This document shows, one piece after another, positions 1-10,785 of a DNA stretch of 64,000 bases. Origin of the DNA: Candidatus Limimonas egerieequi. GTDB lineage: Bacteria; Bacillota; Clostridia; Oscillospirales; Acutalibacteraceae. Position 1 is the stretch's first letter, and every line of letters starts with the position of its first letter. A program made the position numbers and the translations under genes. The notes beneath the pieces are model-generated. The model saw nothing but the letters and a program-made list of their open reading frames with translations. It did no database searches and was not told where the DNA came from. The DNA lies in the NCBI GenBank assembly GCA_018064455.1, contig JAGHVH010000003.1, positions 1 to 64,000 of the forward strand, read 5' to 3'.

Positions 1-1
1 C

Positions 2-385
2 ATGCTCATTGAAAATGCGGAGCGTTTTGGACTCTCACAACTTCACCAGTTGCGCGGACGCGTCGGTCGTGGACAGTGGAAGTCCACATGCATTTTGTGT
101 ACCGACAATACGTCGCCACTGACAACGTCGCGACTTGAGGTTATGACATCCACAACCGACGGTTTTGAAATCGCGCAACGTGATCTTGATTTGCGCGGCG
201 CCGGCGATTTTTATGGCACTCGTCAGCATGGATTTGGCCCATCATATGTCAATGACATGATAGGAAATCCGGCTATCCTCGAGCGGGCCACCGCCGCCGC
301 TGAAAGTGTCTTGTCTGGTGGGTTAACACCAGAACTTAAACTGGCAGTTGATAACCTTTTCGATAGGATAGAAACGGCTAGTTAA
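2..385 (+). CDS. recG: ATP-dependent DNA helicase RecG, C-terminal part (5' truncated by window edge)
   Basis: QLRGRVGRGQ...DLDLRGAGDFYGTRQHG, typical RecG helicase C-terminus. Confidence 0.9.
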   Translation: MLIENAERFGLSQLHQLRGRVGRGQWKSTCILCTDNTSPLTTSRLEVMTSTTDGFEIAQRDLDLRGAGDFYGTRQHGFGPSYVNDMIGNPAILERATAAAESVLSGGLTPELKLAVDNLFDRIETAS

Positions 386-453
386 TATTGACATATACCA
401 TTAAAAGAGTATAATTATTACAAATTGTAACAATTAATTTCGGGGGATATATT

Positions 454-2160
454 TTGGAAAAGGAAATTGTAGAGGAAGTTATAGAAGAAAATATTGTTGA
501 ATACAATAGCTTCGCTGAGACAGTTGGCGAGATGGTTGGAGCATTCTTCCATTCTCTCTGGCTTCTTATTTACATACTTGTAACTGACCTTTTCAACTTG
601 ATTTTGACATTCTTCAAGTTCCTTGGTCGTTCAATAAAGAACGCTATTGGCGGTAGCTTTGCAAACCTTCGCGCTGAATGGGCTGAGTTTAAGCTTGAAT
701 GCGTTGAGCAAAAGCAGGGCCTTCGCGGCTTGCGCCTTGTATTCAAGGACCATCCAACAATGATTTCTAACATTGTTAATACCATCCTTCCTGTCTGTGG
801 CTTTATTGTTCTTGTTGCAACAATTACTCACTGGAACTCAACCACATATGCAATTGAGGTTGATTCAAGTGGCAAGAGCGTAGGCGTTGTTGCTAATGAG
901 CAGGTATATGTAAATGCACAGGATCTTGTAAAGGAGCGCTTTAGCACAGATCTTGGCGCTGATGACAACGTATCATCACTTTCAACCTCATACAAGATTG
1001 TTGAGGCAAAGCCAACAGAGATCACTGACTCACAGACAGTAAGTGATAACATAGTTGAGAGCACAAACTCTGATTCAACATACGCCTGTGGCGTATATAT
1101 CGATGGCGAGTTTATCTGCGCACTCAAAACAGAGACAGATGCAATGCAGGTATTCAACAACATCATAGATGGCTATCAAAAGGAAAATGCAAATGATGTT
1201 GTAGGATTTACTCAGGACGTTAAGTTTGTTCAGGGTATCTATGCAAATAACGAGGAGACAATCTGGGACTCTCAGCAGCTTGCTGATACACTTACCAAGT
1301 CAAGATACAAGGAACGCCATTACACAGTTCAGGCAGGCGATACACTTTCAAACATCGCTTACTCAAACGGCATCAGCGTATCCGAACTTATCGCACTTAA
1401 CCCAGAGCATGAGAAGGAAATTCACGTAGGTGACGACCTCCTTGTTGCAGGTGATGTTAACTACGTTAACCTCAAGGTAGTTAAGACAGTTGTCAAGAAT
1501 GAGGAAATCCCATTCAAGACAGTTAAGACAGAAAACAGCAGTATCTATAAGGGCACAACCAAGACAACACAGAAGGGTGTTAATGGTATTGACCAGGTTA
1601 CATACATGGTAACTTATGTTGATGGTGTCCAGACTGGCATCCAAGAAGTAAATCGTACAACAATTAGACAGCCAGTCGATCAAAAGATTTCTGTTGGTAC
1701 AAAGGCAATTGTAAAACAGACTAACCGTTCAACAGGTTACTCATATACACCAAGCACATATGTTAAGTCATATGGCAGACTTGTATGGCCAGCACCTGGC
1801 GTATACACAGTATCATCACCATTTGGACCAAGATGGGGATCATTCCATGGTGGTATCGACTTATCAGTTGGACGCGCAGGCTCAACAATCGTAGCTGCTG
1901 CAAGTGGTACAGTAACAGTTGCTTCAAACGGCAATGCTGGTTATGGCACTTACGTTATGATTAACCACAACAACGGTATGGAAACACTCTATGCTCATAT
2001 GATTTACGGTTCAATCTGTGTAAGCACAGGCCAGTATGTATCAGCAGGCCAGCCAATTGGTATCATGGGTTCAACTGGCAACTCAACAGGACCTCACCTT
2101 CACTTTGAGGTTCGTATCAATGGTTCAAAAGTAAACCCAGCTCCATACATTGGCGCTTAA
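454..2160 (+). CDS. Membrane-anchored M23 peptidase with LysM and G5 domains
   Basis: LysM (YTVQAGDTLSNIAYSNGISVSELIALNP), G5-like segment, C-terminal M23 (HGGIDLSV...GNSTGPHLHFEVRINGSKVNP). Confidence 0.9.
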   Translation: MEKEIVEEVIEENIVEYNSFAETVGEMVGAFFHSLWLLIYILVTDLFNLILTFFKFLGRSIKNAIGGSFANLRAEWAEFKLECVEQKQGLRGLRLVFKDHPTMISNIVNTILPVCGFIVLVATITHWNSTTYAIEVDSSGKSVGVVANEQVYVNAQDLVKERFSTDLGADDNVSSLSTSYKIVEAKPTEITDSQTVSDNIVESTNSDSTYACGVYIDGEFICALKTETDAMQVFNNIIDGYQKENANDVVGFTQDVKFVQGIYANNEETIWDSQQLADTLTKSRYKERHYTVQAGDTLSNIAYSNGISVSELIALNPEHEKEIHVGDDLLVAGDVNYVNLKVVKTVVKNEEIPFKTVKTENSSIYKGTTKTTQKGVNGIDQVTYMVTYVDGVQTGIQEVNRTTIRQPVDQKISVGTKAIVKQTNRSTGYSYTPSTYVKSYGRLVWPAPGVYTVSSPFGPRWGSFHGGIDLSVGRAGSTIVAAASGTVTVASNGNAGYGTYVMINHNNGMETLYAHMIYGSICVSTGQYVSAGQPIGIMGSTGNSTGPHLHFEVRINGSKVNPAPYIGA

Positions 2161-2177
2161 ATATTTGGAGGAACGCT

Positions 2178-2447
2178 ATGCGTGCAGTAATTACAGTAGT
2201 AGGTAAAGATAAGGTTGGCATCTGTGCAAAGACATCAACTCTTTGCGCAGAGCACAATGTTAATATAAGTGCAGTATCACAGAATATTTTTGACGATTTG
2301 TTCTGCATGGTAATGCTTGTTGAGACCGATGGTCTTGATATCCCATTCGGCGACTTTGCTGATATCCTTGCAAAAGAAGGCCGTGACATGGGCCTTGATA
2401 TCCATGCAATGCACGAAGATATCTTTAATGCTATGCACAAGATTTAA
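2178..2447 (+). CDS. ACT domain-containing protein (UPF0237 type)
   Basis: MRAVITVVGKDKVGICAKTSTLCAEHNVNI; directly upstream of the DUF711 partner. Confidence 0.9.
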   Translation: MRAVITVVGKDKVGICAKTSTLCAEHNVNISAVSQNIFDDLFCMVMLVETDGLDIPFGDFADILAKEGRDMGLDIHAMHEDIFNAMHKI

Positions 2448-2459
2448 GGAGACAGGATA

Positions 2460-3815
2460 ATGCTTGAAATTAATGACGTCTTTGAAACCGTCAGAATGAT
2501 TGAGAATGAAAATCTCGACATTCGTACGATTACAATGGGCATCTCACTCCTTGACTGTTGTGATAGCGATATTGATAAGGCTTGTAACAAAGTTTATGAG
2601 AAGATTGTCCGCAAGGCAGAGAACCTTGTAAAAACAGGTGAGGACATTGAGCGCGAGTATGGTATTCCAATTATCAACAAGCGCGTATCTGTCACACCAA
2701 TTTCAATGATTCTTGCAGCCTCAGGCGGTGACCCACTCAAGTATGCAAAAACTTTAGAGCGTGCAGTTAACACAATCGGTGTTAACTTCCTTGGTGGTTA
2801 CTCCGCACTTGTTCAAAAGGGATTCGCTGCAGGCGATGAGGCGCTCATCCGCAGCATTCCAGAGGCACTTGATATAACAGACCACATCTGCTCTTCTGTT
2901 AACATCGGTTCAACCAAGACCGGTATTAATATGGATGCAGTAAAGCTTATGGGTGAAATAGTAAAGCAGTCAGCTGAAGTTACAGCATACAAGGACTGCA
3001 TTGGTCCTGCCAAGCTCGTTGTATTCTGCAACGCGCCAGAGGATAACCCATTTATGGCTGGCGCGTTCCACGGAGCAGGCGAGCCCGACTGCGTAATCAA
3101 TGTCGGCGTTTCTGGTCCTGGCGTTGTACGTTCTGCTATCAGCAGAATCCCAGACGCCAATATCACAGAAATCGCCGAGATGGTTAAACGCACAGCGTTT
3201 AAGATTACACGAGTTGGCCAACTCGTAGCAAACGAGGCATCTCGCCGTCTTGACGTGCCTTTTGGCATTGTCGATTTGTCCCTCGCTCCAACCCCTGCTG
3301 TCGGCGACTCCGTTGCCTACATCCTTGAGGAGATGGGACTCGAGCAATGCGGCGCGCACGGCACAACTGCCTGCCTCGCACTTCTCAATGACGCAGTTAA
3401 AAAGGGTGGCGTAATGGCATCCTCTTCTGTTGGCGGACTTTCAGGTGCATTTATTCCAGTATCAGAGGATGCTGGTATGATAAACGCAGCACGCAGTGGC
3501 TGCCTTAAAATCGAAAAGCTTGAAGCTATGACAGCTGTATGTTCAGTTGGTCTTGATATGATAGTTATCCCAGGCGATACAACACCAGCAGTTATCTCTG
3601 CTATCATCGCTGATGAGGCCGCTATCGGTATGGTTAACTCCAAGACAACTGCTGTTCGTGTAATTCCAGCAGTTGGCAAGAACGTTGGCGACGAACTTGA
3701 ATTCGGTGGCCTTTTGGGTTCTGGCCCTGTAATGCCAATCAATACCAAGAGCCCAGAGAAGTTTATCTCTCGTGGTGGCAGAATCCCTGCACCATTGCAG
3801 AGCCTTAAGAATTAG
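2460..3815 (+). CDS. PFL/DUF711 (UPF0210) family protein
   Basis: 451 aa, DUF711-type sequence paired with the ACT gene. Confidence 0.9.
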   Translation: MLEINDVFETVRMIENENLDIRTITMGISLLDCCDSDIDKACNKVYEKIVRKAENLVKTGEDIEREYGIPIINKRVSVTPISMILAASGGDPLKYAKTLERAVNTIGVNFLGGYSALVQKGFAAGDEALIRSIPEALDITDHICSSVNIGSTKTGINMDAVKLMGEIVKQSAEVTAYKDCIGPAKLVVFCNAPEDNPFMAGAFHGAGEPDCVINVGVSGPGVVRSAISRIPDANITEIAEMVKRTAFKITRVGQLVANEASRRLDVPFGIVDLSLAPTPAVGDSVAYILEEMGLEQCGAHGTTACLALLNDAVKKGGVMASSSVGGLSGAFIPVSEDAGMINAARSGCLKIEKLEAMTAVCSVGLDMIVIPGDTTPAVISAIIADEAAIGMVNSKTTAVRVIPAVGKNVGDELEFGGLLGSGPVMPINTKSPEKFISRGGRIPAPLQSLKN

Positions 3816-3855
3816 TGTATAATTATTTAGAACTTTGAGAAAAGGAGTCTTAAAT

Positions 3856-4041
3856 ATGGAAATTACAAAAGACACACTTATCGGCGATCTTTTAGATGCT
3901 AAACCAGACGCAGCACCTTTCCTTCTTGAAATGGGAATGCATTGCCTCGGTTGTCCTTCAGCTCGTGGAGAGTCACTTGAGGATGCATGTGCAGTTCATG
4001 GCGTAGATGTCAATGAACTTCTTGCTAAGATAAACGCATAA
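3856..4041 (+). CDS. DUF1858 domain-containing protein
   Basis: [43 protein letters not shown] at 3856 preceded by AAGGAG. Confidence 0.85.
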   Translation: MEITKDTLIGDLLDAKPDAAPFLLEMGMHCLGCPSARGESLEDACAVHGVDVNELLAKINA

Positions 4042-4047
4042 GGATAA

Positions 4048-4080
4048 GGGGTGAAGGTAAAAGGTGCCTTCACCTTTTTT
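4048..4080 (+). terminator. Rho-independent terminator
   Basis: GGTGAAGG/CCTTCACC followed by T6. Confidence 0.85.
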
Positions 4081-4088
4081 ATAGTATT

Positions 4089-4739
4089 ATGAAACTTGAT
4101 TTAAGACTTACTATGGTGGCGTCCCTCGTTCGACCAGGGAAGCCAATTGCTGATATAGGCACCGATCATGCCTATGTCCCTGTTTATTTAATAAAGAATG
4201 GTATTATTCCATCTGCCTATGCCTGTGATGTCAAGGTAGGACCACTTGATAACGCAAAGAAGACGATTGAGGAGTTTGAACTTGAGGACAAGATTACTCC
4301 AATTCTTTCCGATGGTCTCATCAGTGTTCCACATGATGTCAACGATTTCGTAATCGCTGGTATGGGCGGTGAGCTCATTGCTAAAATCCTTTCTGATTCA
4401 CCATGGGTCAAGGAGGAAGGCAACCATTTTGTCCTTCAGCCGCAGACACATGCTGAGGACCTTCGTCACTACCTCTTGAGTGAAGGATATGAAATCTTAA
4501 AAGAGGATGTAGTAAAGGACAAGCGTCACCTCTACATTGCAATGGAAGTGTCCTACACTGGCAAGGTCGTCGCTCACACTGAAAGTGATTACTATCTTGG
4601 TAAACTTCCAAAATCTAGTAGTATATATAAAAAAGATTACATTGAATATATGATTTCTCGCCTTGACGTTCAGTACAAGGCAACGAGAAAAGAGGATATT
4701 AAAGCCTTAATTGATAGCTTAAAGGAGGCCCTTTCATGA
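4089..4739 (+). CDS. trmK: tRNA (adenine(22)-N(1))-methyltransferase
   Basis: ADIGTDHAYVPVYL, DFVIAGMGGELI, LQPQTHAEDLRHYL. Confidence 0.9.
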   Translation: MKLDLRLTMVASLVRPGKPIADIGTDHAYVPVYLIKNGIIPSAYACDVKVGPLDNAKKTIEEFELEDKITPILSDGLISVPHDVNDFVIAGMGGELIAKILSDSPWVKEEGNHFVLQPQTHAEDLRHYLLSEGYEILKEDVVKDKRHLYIAMEVSYTGKVVAHTESDYYLGKLPKSSSIYKKDYIEYMISRLDVQYKATRKEDIKALIDSLKEALS

Positions 4740-5494
4740 GTACAGTACGTGATATCTTTAGCTTCATAGATGAGATAGCCCCATTCTCCACACAGGAGGA
4801 GTGGGATAACTCTGGCCTTTTAGTTGGTAATGAGAATGATGAGGTCAAGAAAATTGCGCTTTGCCTTGATGCGACTGACGAGACTTTGAAAAAGGCAGTA
4901 GAGTTTGGCGCAGACCTTCTTGTTACACATCATCCAATTATCTGGGACCCACTTAAGTTTGTACCATCAGATACACTTGTATCCAAGGCAATCAGACGGG
5001 GCATAAATGTAATCTCATGCCACACCAACTGGGACCTTGCAGAGGCAGGCGTTAGCTGTGTACTCGCATCCCTCATAGGCCTTAACAACATTGAGAAGCT
5101 TGAACCAGAGGGAGAACTCTCAATGGTACGTGTTGGCACACTCCCTATGCCAATGACTGCAAGGGAACTCGCAGAGGTTGTATCCGATGCGCTTGATGCA
5201 GTCGTTGCTGTTACATCTCCTGACAAGGAGATAAGCACTGTTGCTGTATGCGGTGGAGCGGGCGCGTGCTTCCTTCCAGACATTAAGCGCCATGGCATAG
5301 ACGCATTCGTAACAGGGGAGGCTAAGCACAACGAGTATTTGGATGCTCGTGAACTTGATGTATCGCTCCTCTGTGCTGGTCACTATGAGACAGAGACTGT
5401 TAGCATGCCAGTGCTTAAAAACCTTTTAAAAGAAGAATTCAAAGACATCGAGTACCTCTATATCGAGGATGCTCCAGTAGAATATATAGGCTAG
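4736..5494 (+). CDS. Nif3-like dinuclear metal center protein
   Basis: QEEWDNSGLLVG, LLVTHHPIIWDPLK, TGEAKHNEYLDA; overlaps trmK. Confidence 0.92.
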   Translation: MSTVRDIFSFIDEIAPFSTQEEWDNSGLLVGNENDEVKKIALCLDATDETLKKAVEFGADLLVTHHPIIWDPLKFVPSDTLVSKAIRRGINVISCHTNWDLAEAGVSCVLASLIGLNNIEKLEPEGELSMVRVGTLPMPMTARELAEVVSDALDAVVAVTSPDKEISTVAVCGGAGACFLPDIKRHGIDAFVTGEAKHNEYLDARELDVSLLCAGHYETETVSMPVLKNLLKEEFKDIEYLYIEDAPVEYIG

Positions 5495-5502
5495 GTGATT
5501 GA

Positions 5503-7200
5503 ATGTCACTCGATGGCATCTTTTTGCACACTATTAAGTGCGAACTTCAAAACAGAATACTGGGTGCCAAAGTGGACAAGGTATACGAGCCAACAAGAGA
5601 GGATTTAATCCTCTCTTTGCGCACTCGTGACCGAGATAACGTCAAGCTCTTGCTCTGCGCAAGGGCTAATTCTCCGCGCGTTTCAATAACCACCGAACAG
5701 TACGAGAATCCAGCATCCCCACCAATGCTCTGCATGCTCCTTCGCAAGCGCCTTGGTGGCGCTACTCTCACTGATATCCATCAGGAGAGCACAGACCGTA
5801 TTCTCTATCTTGATTTTCTCGCAACCAACGAGATGGGTGAGAAGGAAAAACTCACCTTAGTTGTTGAGATTATGGCACAGTACAGCAACGTAATCTTGAT
5901 TGATAGGGATAAAAAAATAATCGACGCATTAAAACGCGTCGACTACTCAAAGTCGTCAAGGAGACTTATCCTACCTGGTGTGACATATGAACTTCCACCA
6001 CAGCAGGATAAAATCAATATTTTTGAAAACCAAGATATCAAGTCACTCATTTTAGCAAAGGGTGGCACTGACAAAGCATATATGTCAACAATCATGGGCC
6101 TCTCTCCAGTTGTCGCAAGAGAACTTGAGACCAAGACAGTTGATGAGTCAATAGAAACACTTTTAAGTTATAAGAATGGCTCAAATAAGTATTACCTTTT
6201 AAAAGATGAGAATGGTAAACCATTTGAGTTCTCATATATGCCTATTTTGCAGTATGGCACGGCTGTTGAAACAGTAGAATATGACAGCGCCTTTTCTCTT
6301 TTGGAGGATTACTATGCCAAAAGAGATAGCATAGAGCGCATGTCACATCGCACATACGATTTGCGTCGTGTGATGATCAACGCTCGCGAGCGTATCGCAC
6401 GCAAGCTTGATATCCAGCGCGCAGAACTTGATAAATGTGCAGACCGTGAGACCTTGCGCATCTCTGCTGAGCTTATAAATGCAAACCTTTATAAGCTCGA
6501 ACGCGGCGCCACTTACTTTGATCTTGAGAACTACTATGATGAAAACAAAATCATGAGGGTCAAAGTAAATCCAGCACTCACACCTGCTCAAAACTCACAG
6601 AAGTATTTCAAGGAATACAAGAAGACATACACTGCTGAGAAGAAACTCAAAGAACAGATAGAGTCTGGTATCTTGGAACTTGAATACATTGAGACAGTCC
6701 TTGATGCCCTTACTCGTGTTGAAAACGAGAAAGATATCATGAGCATCAGAGGAGAACTCATTGATCAGGGATATATCAAAAACAAATATGATGCCAAAGG
6801 CAAACTGTCGAAAGCAAAGCCACAGCAGAAAGTATCCTCATTGCCACCGATTGAGTACACAACATCGGATGGTTTTAGAGTCCTTGTTGGCCGCAACAAT
6901 TTACAAAATGAAAAGCTCTCGCTTAAGAGCGCCAACAAGCTTGATATGTGGCTACACACCAAGGATATCCCTGGCTCGCACGTAATTATTGAAAACAAAA
7001 ACGGAGAAATCTCCGACAAGGCAATAGAGGAGGCGGCAGTTATTGCTGCTCGCCACAGCGCCGCAGGAGAAAGTGGCGCAAAAAAAATACCAGTTGATTA
7101 TACTTTAGTTAAGAACCTAAAGAAACCAACCGGTAGTCGACCAGGTAAAGTAATCTTCCATGAAAACTGGACGATTTATGTGGATTTGCCTAATCAATAA
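5503..7200 (+). CDS. Rqc2/NFACT (fibronectin-binding A) family protein
   Basis: NFACT-N MSLDGIFLHTIKCEL and NFACT-R KLDMWLHTKDIPGSHVII. Confidence 0.9.
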   Translation: MSLDGIFLHTIKCELQNRILGAKVDKVYEPTREDLILSLRTRDRDNVKLLLCARANSPRVSITTEQYENPASPPMLCMLLRKRLGGATLTDIHQESTDRILYLDFLATNEMGEKEKLTLVVEIMAQYSNVILIDRDKKIIDALKRVDYSKSSRRLILPGVTYELPPQQDKINIFENQDIKSLILAKGGTDKAYMSTIMGLSPVVARELETKTVDESIETLLSYKNGSNKYYLLKDENGKPFEFSYMPILQYGTAVETVEYDSAFSLLEDYYAKRDSIERMSHRTYDLRRVMINARERIARKLDIQRAELDKCADRETLRISAELINANLYKLERGATYFDLENYYDENKIMRVKVNPALTPAQNSQKYFKEYKKTYTAEKKLKEQIESGILELEYIETVLDALTRVENEKDIMSIRGELIDQGYIKNKYDAKGKLSKAKPQQKVSSLPPIEYTTSDGFRVLVGRNNLQNEKLSLKSANKLDMWLHTKDIPGSHVIIENKNGEISDKAIEEAAVIAARHSAAGESGAKKIPVDYTLVKNLKKPTGSRPGKVIFHENWTIYVDLPNQ

Positions 7201-8059
7201 ATTCAAGTCCACTCCTTGCTGGGTGGATAACGAATGTATCGGACCAAGTCTTGGAGAGCTTTTCAGCACAGGAGCGTGCTTTAATCTCGTTATCAAAGAG
7301 TGCATAGACTGATGGGCCAGAGCCACTCATGCAGCAGGCTTTACAGCCAAACTCACGCATGATTGATTTGATGTCCACTCTGTCCGGTACCTCAACGAAC
7401 TGCTCAAAAACATTCTTGATGCTCTGATAGAAGTACTCATCATCGCCTTTTTCAATGGCGTGGATGATGCCCTTTCTATCACAGTGACGAATGTTCTCGG
7501 CTGTGTCAAAAGCGTCATAAGCCGCCTTTGTTGACACATCCTGATTTGGCTTTACAAGCACGATGTACTGATCCTTAATTGGTGTCAGTGGTGCCAAAAC
7601 TTGACCGATGTCAAGTGCCACCATTGTGCCACCTTTAAGGCAGAACGGTACATCTGCGCCAACCTTTACGCCTATGGCGCAAAGTTCATCCACACTCAGA
7701 TGTAACTCGAGTATCTCGTTTAACGCGGCAATTACTGCAGCAGCGTCCGCGCTGCCACCAGCAAGGCCCGCTGCAAACGGGATATTTTTTTCTATGTGGA
7801 TTTTAATTCCAGGATTTTTAATCTTGGCATATTTAAAGAATGCCATTGCAGCCTTGTATGCGATGTTGTGCTCGTCACAAGGTAGTGCCTCATTGCTGCA
7901 GGAGAGTTCAATTTCATTCTTGTTGCCAGTTAAATCAACTGTTACATAGTCGTAAAGACCGATTGACTGCATAATCATAAAGAGGCTATGATAGCCGTCA
8001 TCAGTTTGGCCTAAAATATCAAGCATAAGGTTGATTTTGGCGTTAGCTCTTATAACCAT
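7190..8059 (-). CDS. ispE: 4-diphosphocytidyl-2-C-methyl-D-erythritol kinase
   Basis: AKINLMLDILGQTDDGYHSLFMIMQSI, PFAAGLAGGSADAAAV, CCMSGSGPSVYALF. Confidence 0.95.
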   Translation of the reverse strand: MVIRANAKINLMLDILGQTDDGYHSLFMIMQSIGLYDYVTVDLTGNKNEIELSCSNEALPCDEHNIAYKAAMAFFKYAKIKNPGIKIHIEKNIPFAAGLAGGSADAAAVIAALNEILELHLSVDELCAIGVKVGADVPFCLKGGTMVALDIGQVLAPLTPIKDQYIVLVKPNQDVSTKAAYDAFDTAENIRHCDRKGIIHAIEKGDDEYFYQSIKNVFEQFVEVPDRVDIKSIMREFGCKACCMSGSGPSVYALFDNEIKARSCAEKLSKTWSDTFVIHPARSGLEFID

Positions 8060-8245
8060 ATGAACACTCCTTTCTTTGAGATGGACTATAATACTACATT
8101 ATTTTACCATAATCAAGTATTGTCATTTTGAACAAATTGTTAACGGCTCTGTCGTGCAATATTGTCAAAGAATCCGTTGATATAAATTTGGGATTTTGGT
8201 ATATTATTACTGGTTAAATTTGTTTATTGAGAGGAGTTGATTCTG

Positions 8246-8839
8246 ATGAAGGGAAATAGAGCAATTAGATTTCTTGCACTTGTTGCAACTCTTGTGATTC
8301 TTGCATGCTCATTGTCTTTGTTTGCCTTTGCAGAGGGATCAGCTTTTTCTATTCCTGAGGGCACCAAGGTAGTTACTCCTGGTATGGTTCCAAATGATAC
8401 AACAACAGTTAACATTCCAAGTTCTGTTGTATCAATTGAATCTGGTGCTTTCGCAAACTGTAAGGGACTGAACACAGTCAATATCGACAACACAAGCGGT
8501 TCGGTACTCTATGACGCTTCTGCATTCTATGGTGGAACGATATCGGTCCACTACCTCAAAGCAAACGTTCCAACAACTGTTGCAACGACAGAGGCTACAA
8601 CAGTTCCAGAGACAATAACTGAACCAGAGACAGAGGTTGTCACAGATATGACACCATTTGCTTCAGCAAAGCAAGAACTCTCCGACGTTGATGTTTGGAA
8701 CAAGCTCGTAAGCAACGCTGGCCCACTTGAGTCACCACAGGATACATCAAGTGTTCTTTCGAAAGTAATTGCATATTTTGTAACCAGTGTTGTATGCGCT
8801 GGTGCAGTTGCTCTCTGCGTAATTAAATTTAAGAAGTAA
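8246..8839 (+). CDS. Secreted/membrane-anchored protein with a short BspA-type leucine-rich repeat segment
   Basis: Signal peptide, SVVSIESGAFANCKGLNTVNI, C-terminal TM helix; ATG at 8246 with GAGGAG RBS. Confidence 0.6.
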   Translation: MKGNRAIRFLALVATLVILACSLSLFAFAEGSAFSIPEGTKVVTPGMVPNDTTTVNIPSSVVSIESGAFANCKGLNTVNIDNTSGSVLYDASAFYGGTISVHYLKANVPTTVATTEATTVPETITEPETEVVTDMTPFASAKQELSDVDVWNKLVSNAGPLESPQDTSSVLSKVIAYFVTSVVCAGAVALCVIKFKK

Positions 8840-8843
8840 TTTA

Positions 8844-8870
8844 AAACTCCGCACAAAATGCGGAGTTTTT
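8844..8870 (+). terminator. Rho-independent terminator
   Basis: AACTCCGCA/TGCGGAGTT plus T-run. Confidence 0.85.
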
Positions 8871-8891
8871 ATTAAAAGAGGAGGGATAAGC

Positions 8892-10178
8892 ATGGACAAA
8901 GAAGTCAAAGATTCATACGAACAGACTGCTAAAGTAGAAGTACGCAAGTTTTATGTTCACATTGTTGTCTGTCTTAAATGGATAGGCCTTGCACTTCTTG
9001 AAGGCGTCATTCTTGGCCTTATTGCCACTGCTTTTGCTTATTCCCTTAAGTACGCTACGGGACTTCGCGTAGCGCATCCACAGCTTATTGCTGGTTTGCC
9101 ATTTGCGGGTCTCCTCATTGTATTCCTCTATAACAAGTTTGGTTCCGATGTAATGAAGGGCACTAATTCAGTGCTCGCATCAATCAACTCTGATGAGAAG
9201 ATGCACTTTGTAATGATGCCACTCATCTTCATTTCATCGATTATCTCGCACCTCTTTGGTGCATCAGTCGGCCGTGAAGGTGCCGCACTCCAGATGGGCG
9301 CTTCAATGGGCCACACTTTTGCAAAGGCGCTAAAACTCAATGAGAATGATCAAAAGATTATGATCATGACTGGTATGAGCGCCGCCTTTGCAGCACTGTT
9401 CGGCACGCCACTCGCGGCCGCCATCTTTGCAATGGAAGTAATAAGCGTCGGCGTAATGTATTATGCAGCGCTCGTGCCTTGCCTTGTATCCGCACTCACG
9501 GCGTATAGCCTTGCAAAGTATTTAGGCGTTGAGTACGCTCAATACAAGCTCACAGTAATCCCAGAATTTACACCATACACAATTGGTATGACGGCCCTTA
9601 TGGGACTTCTCTTTGCAGTGGTTGCAATTCTTATTTGCGTTGCATTTGCTCTATCAGAGCGAGGACTGGGTCGCAAGTTCCAAAACCCGTATATCAAGAT
9701 AGCAGTTGCTGGTGCAGCAGTTGCATTGTTGTCACTTATCTTTAGGGATGGTTCATACAATGGCCTTGGCACAGATGTAATTGCTAATGCACTTGCTGGT
9801 AAGGTTGTCTGGTACGCTTTTATTATGAAGCTTATCTTTACATCCCTTTCCCTTTCAGGTGGATACAGGGGCGGCGAGATTGTACCAGTTCTCTATATTG
9901 GCGCAACCTTCGGTTGCCTCATTGGTGGGCTTCTTGGAATGCCACCAGCTTTCTGCGCCGCACTTGGCATGGTCGCAGTTTTCTGTGGCGTTACAAACAG
10001 CCCAATCTCATCAATCCTCATCGGTGTTGAGATGTTCGGCGGACAGGGACTTTGGTTCTTCTGCCTCGCAATTGCACTCAGCTATATGCTCTCTGGATAC
10101 TTCGGTATTTATAAGAGCCAACTTATCATATATTCAAAATACAGATCAGTTTATGTCCACAAAATGGCTAAACGTTAA
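8892..10178 (+). CDS. ClC-family chloride channel/antiporter
   Basis: GASVGREGAALQMGASMG, GYRGGEIVPVLYIGATFG. Confidence 0.93.
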   Translation: MDKEVKDSYEQTAKVEVRKFYVHIVVCLKWIGLALLEGVILGLIATAFAYSLKYATGLRVAHPQLIAGLPFAGLLIVFLYNKFGSDVMKGTNSVLASINSDEKMHFVMMPLIFISSIISHLFGASVGREGAALQMGASMGHTFAKALKLNENDQKIMIMTGMSAAFAALFGTPLAAAIFAMEVISVGVMYYAALVPCLVSALTAYSLAKYLGVEYAQYKLTVIPEFTPYTIGMTALMGLLFAVVAILICVAFALSERGLGRKFQNPYIKIAVAGAAVALLSLIFRDGSYNGLGTDVIANALAGKVVWYAFIMKLIFTSLSLSGGYRGGEIVPVLYIGATFGCLIGGLLGMPPAFCAALGMVAVFCGVTNSPISSILIGVEMFGGQGLWFFCLAIALSYMLSGYFGIYKSQLIIYSKYRSVYVHKMAKR

Positions 10179-10188
10179 GGAGAATAAT

Positions 10189-10785
10189 ATGTCATATGTA
10201 ATCACAATTGGTCGTCAGCATGGATGTGGCGGACGCGTAATCGGCAAGGACCTCGCAGATCGCCTCGGTATCGAATACTACGACAAGAACATAATCCATC
10301 AGCTCATCGCAGATGACTGCGGTATAGATGAAGAGATGGTTTCAGAACTTATGGAAAAGAAGGGTTCAAGCCTCCTTTATGAGATGGCGAGCTTTGGCAA
10401 AACCAACCCACTTGAGGAACAAGTCTTCATCTCCAAGTCAAAAGTAATCAAGGAACTTGCAGACCATCACTCATGTGTAATCGTTGGTAAGTGTGCCGAT
10501 TACATTCTTCGTGACTATGATAACGTTCTTAATGTTTTCCTCTATGCGGATATAGGGGATAGAATAGACAGAATTGTCAGCGTATATAAGGACTTCCCAG
10601 CAATCACTGAGAAGGAACTTAACAAGATGGACAGACAGCGTTCTAACTACTACCATTTCTACACTACACGTAAGTGGGGAGAACGTAAAAACTACGATAT
10701 CATGATTAACACAAGTGTTGGCCTTGATAATGTAACCTCTATGCTTGAGACTATCGCTCGTGGCAGATTTGGAGGACAGGACTAA
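10189..10785 (+). CDS. Cytidylate kinase-like family protein
   Basis: MSYVITIGRQHGCGGRVIGKDLADRLGIEYYDKNII; RBS AAGGAG before ATG 10189. Confidence 0.9.
   Translation: MSYVITIGRQHGCGGRVIGKDLADRLGIEYYDKNIIHQLIADDCGIDEEMVSELMEKKGSSLLYEMASFGKTNPLEEQVFISKSKVIKELADHHSCVIVGKCADYILRDYDNVLNVFLYADIGDRIDRIVSVYKDFPAITEKELNKMDRQRSNYYHFYTTRKWGERKNYDIMINTSVGLDNVTSMLETIARGRFGGQD

Noticed and set aside
2813-3875. Long antisense ORFs opposite the DUF711 gene (and similar shadows elsewhere)
   Set aside because: Explained by codon bias of the sense gene; no RBS or recognisable family.
9859-10188. N-terminal extension of the cytidylate kinase-like ORF
   Set aside because: Overlaps the ClC gene in another frame; ATG 10189 has a good RBS and matches the family N-terminus.
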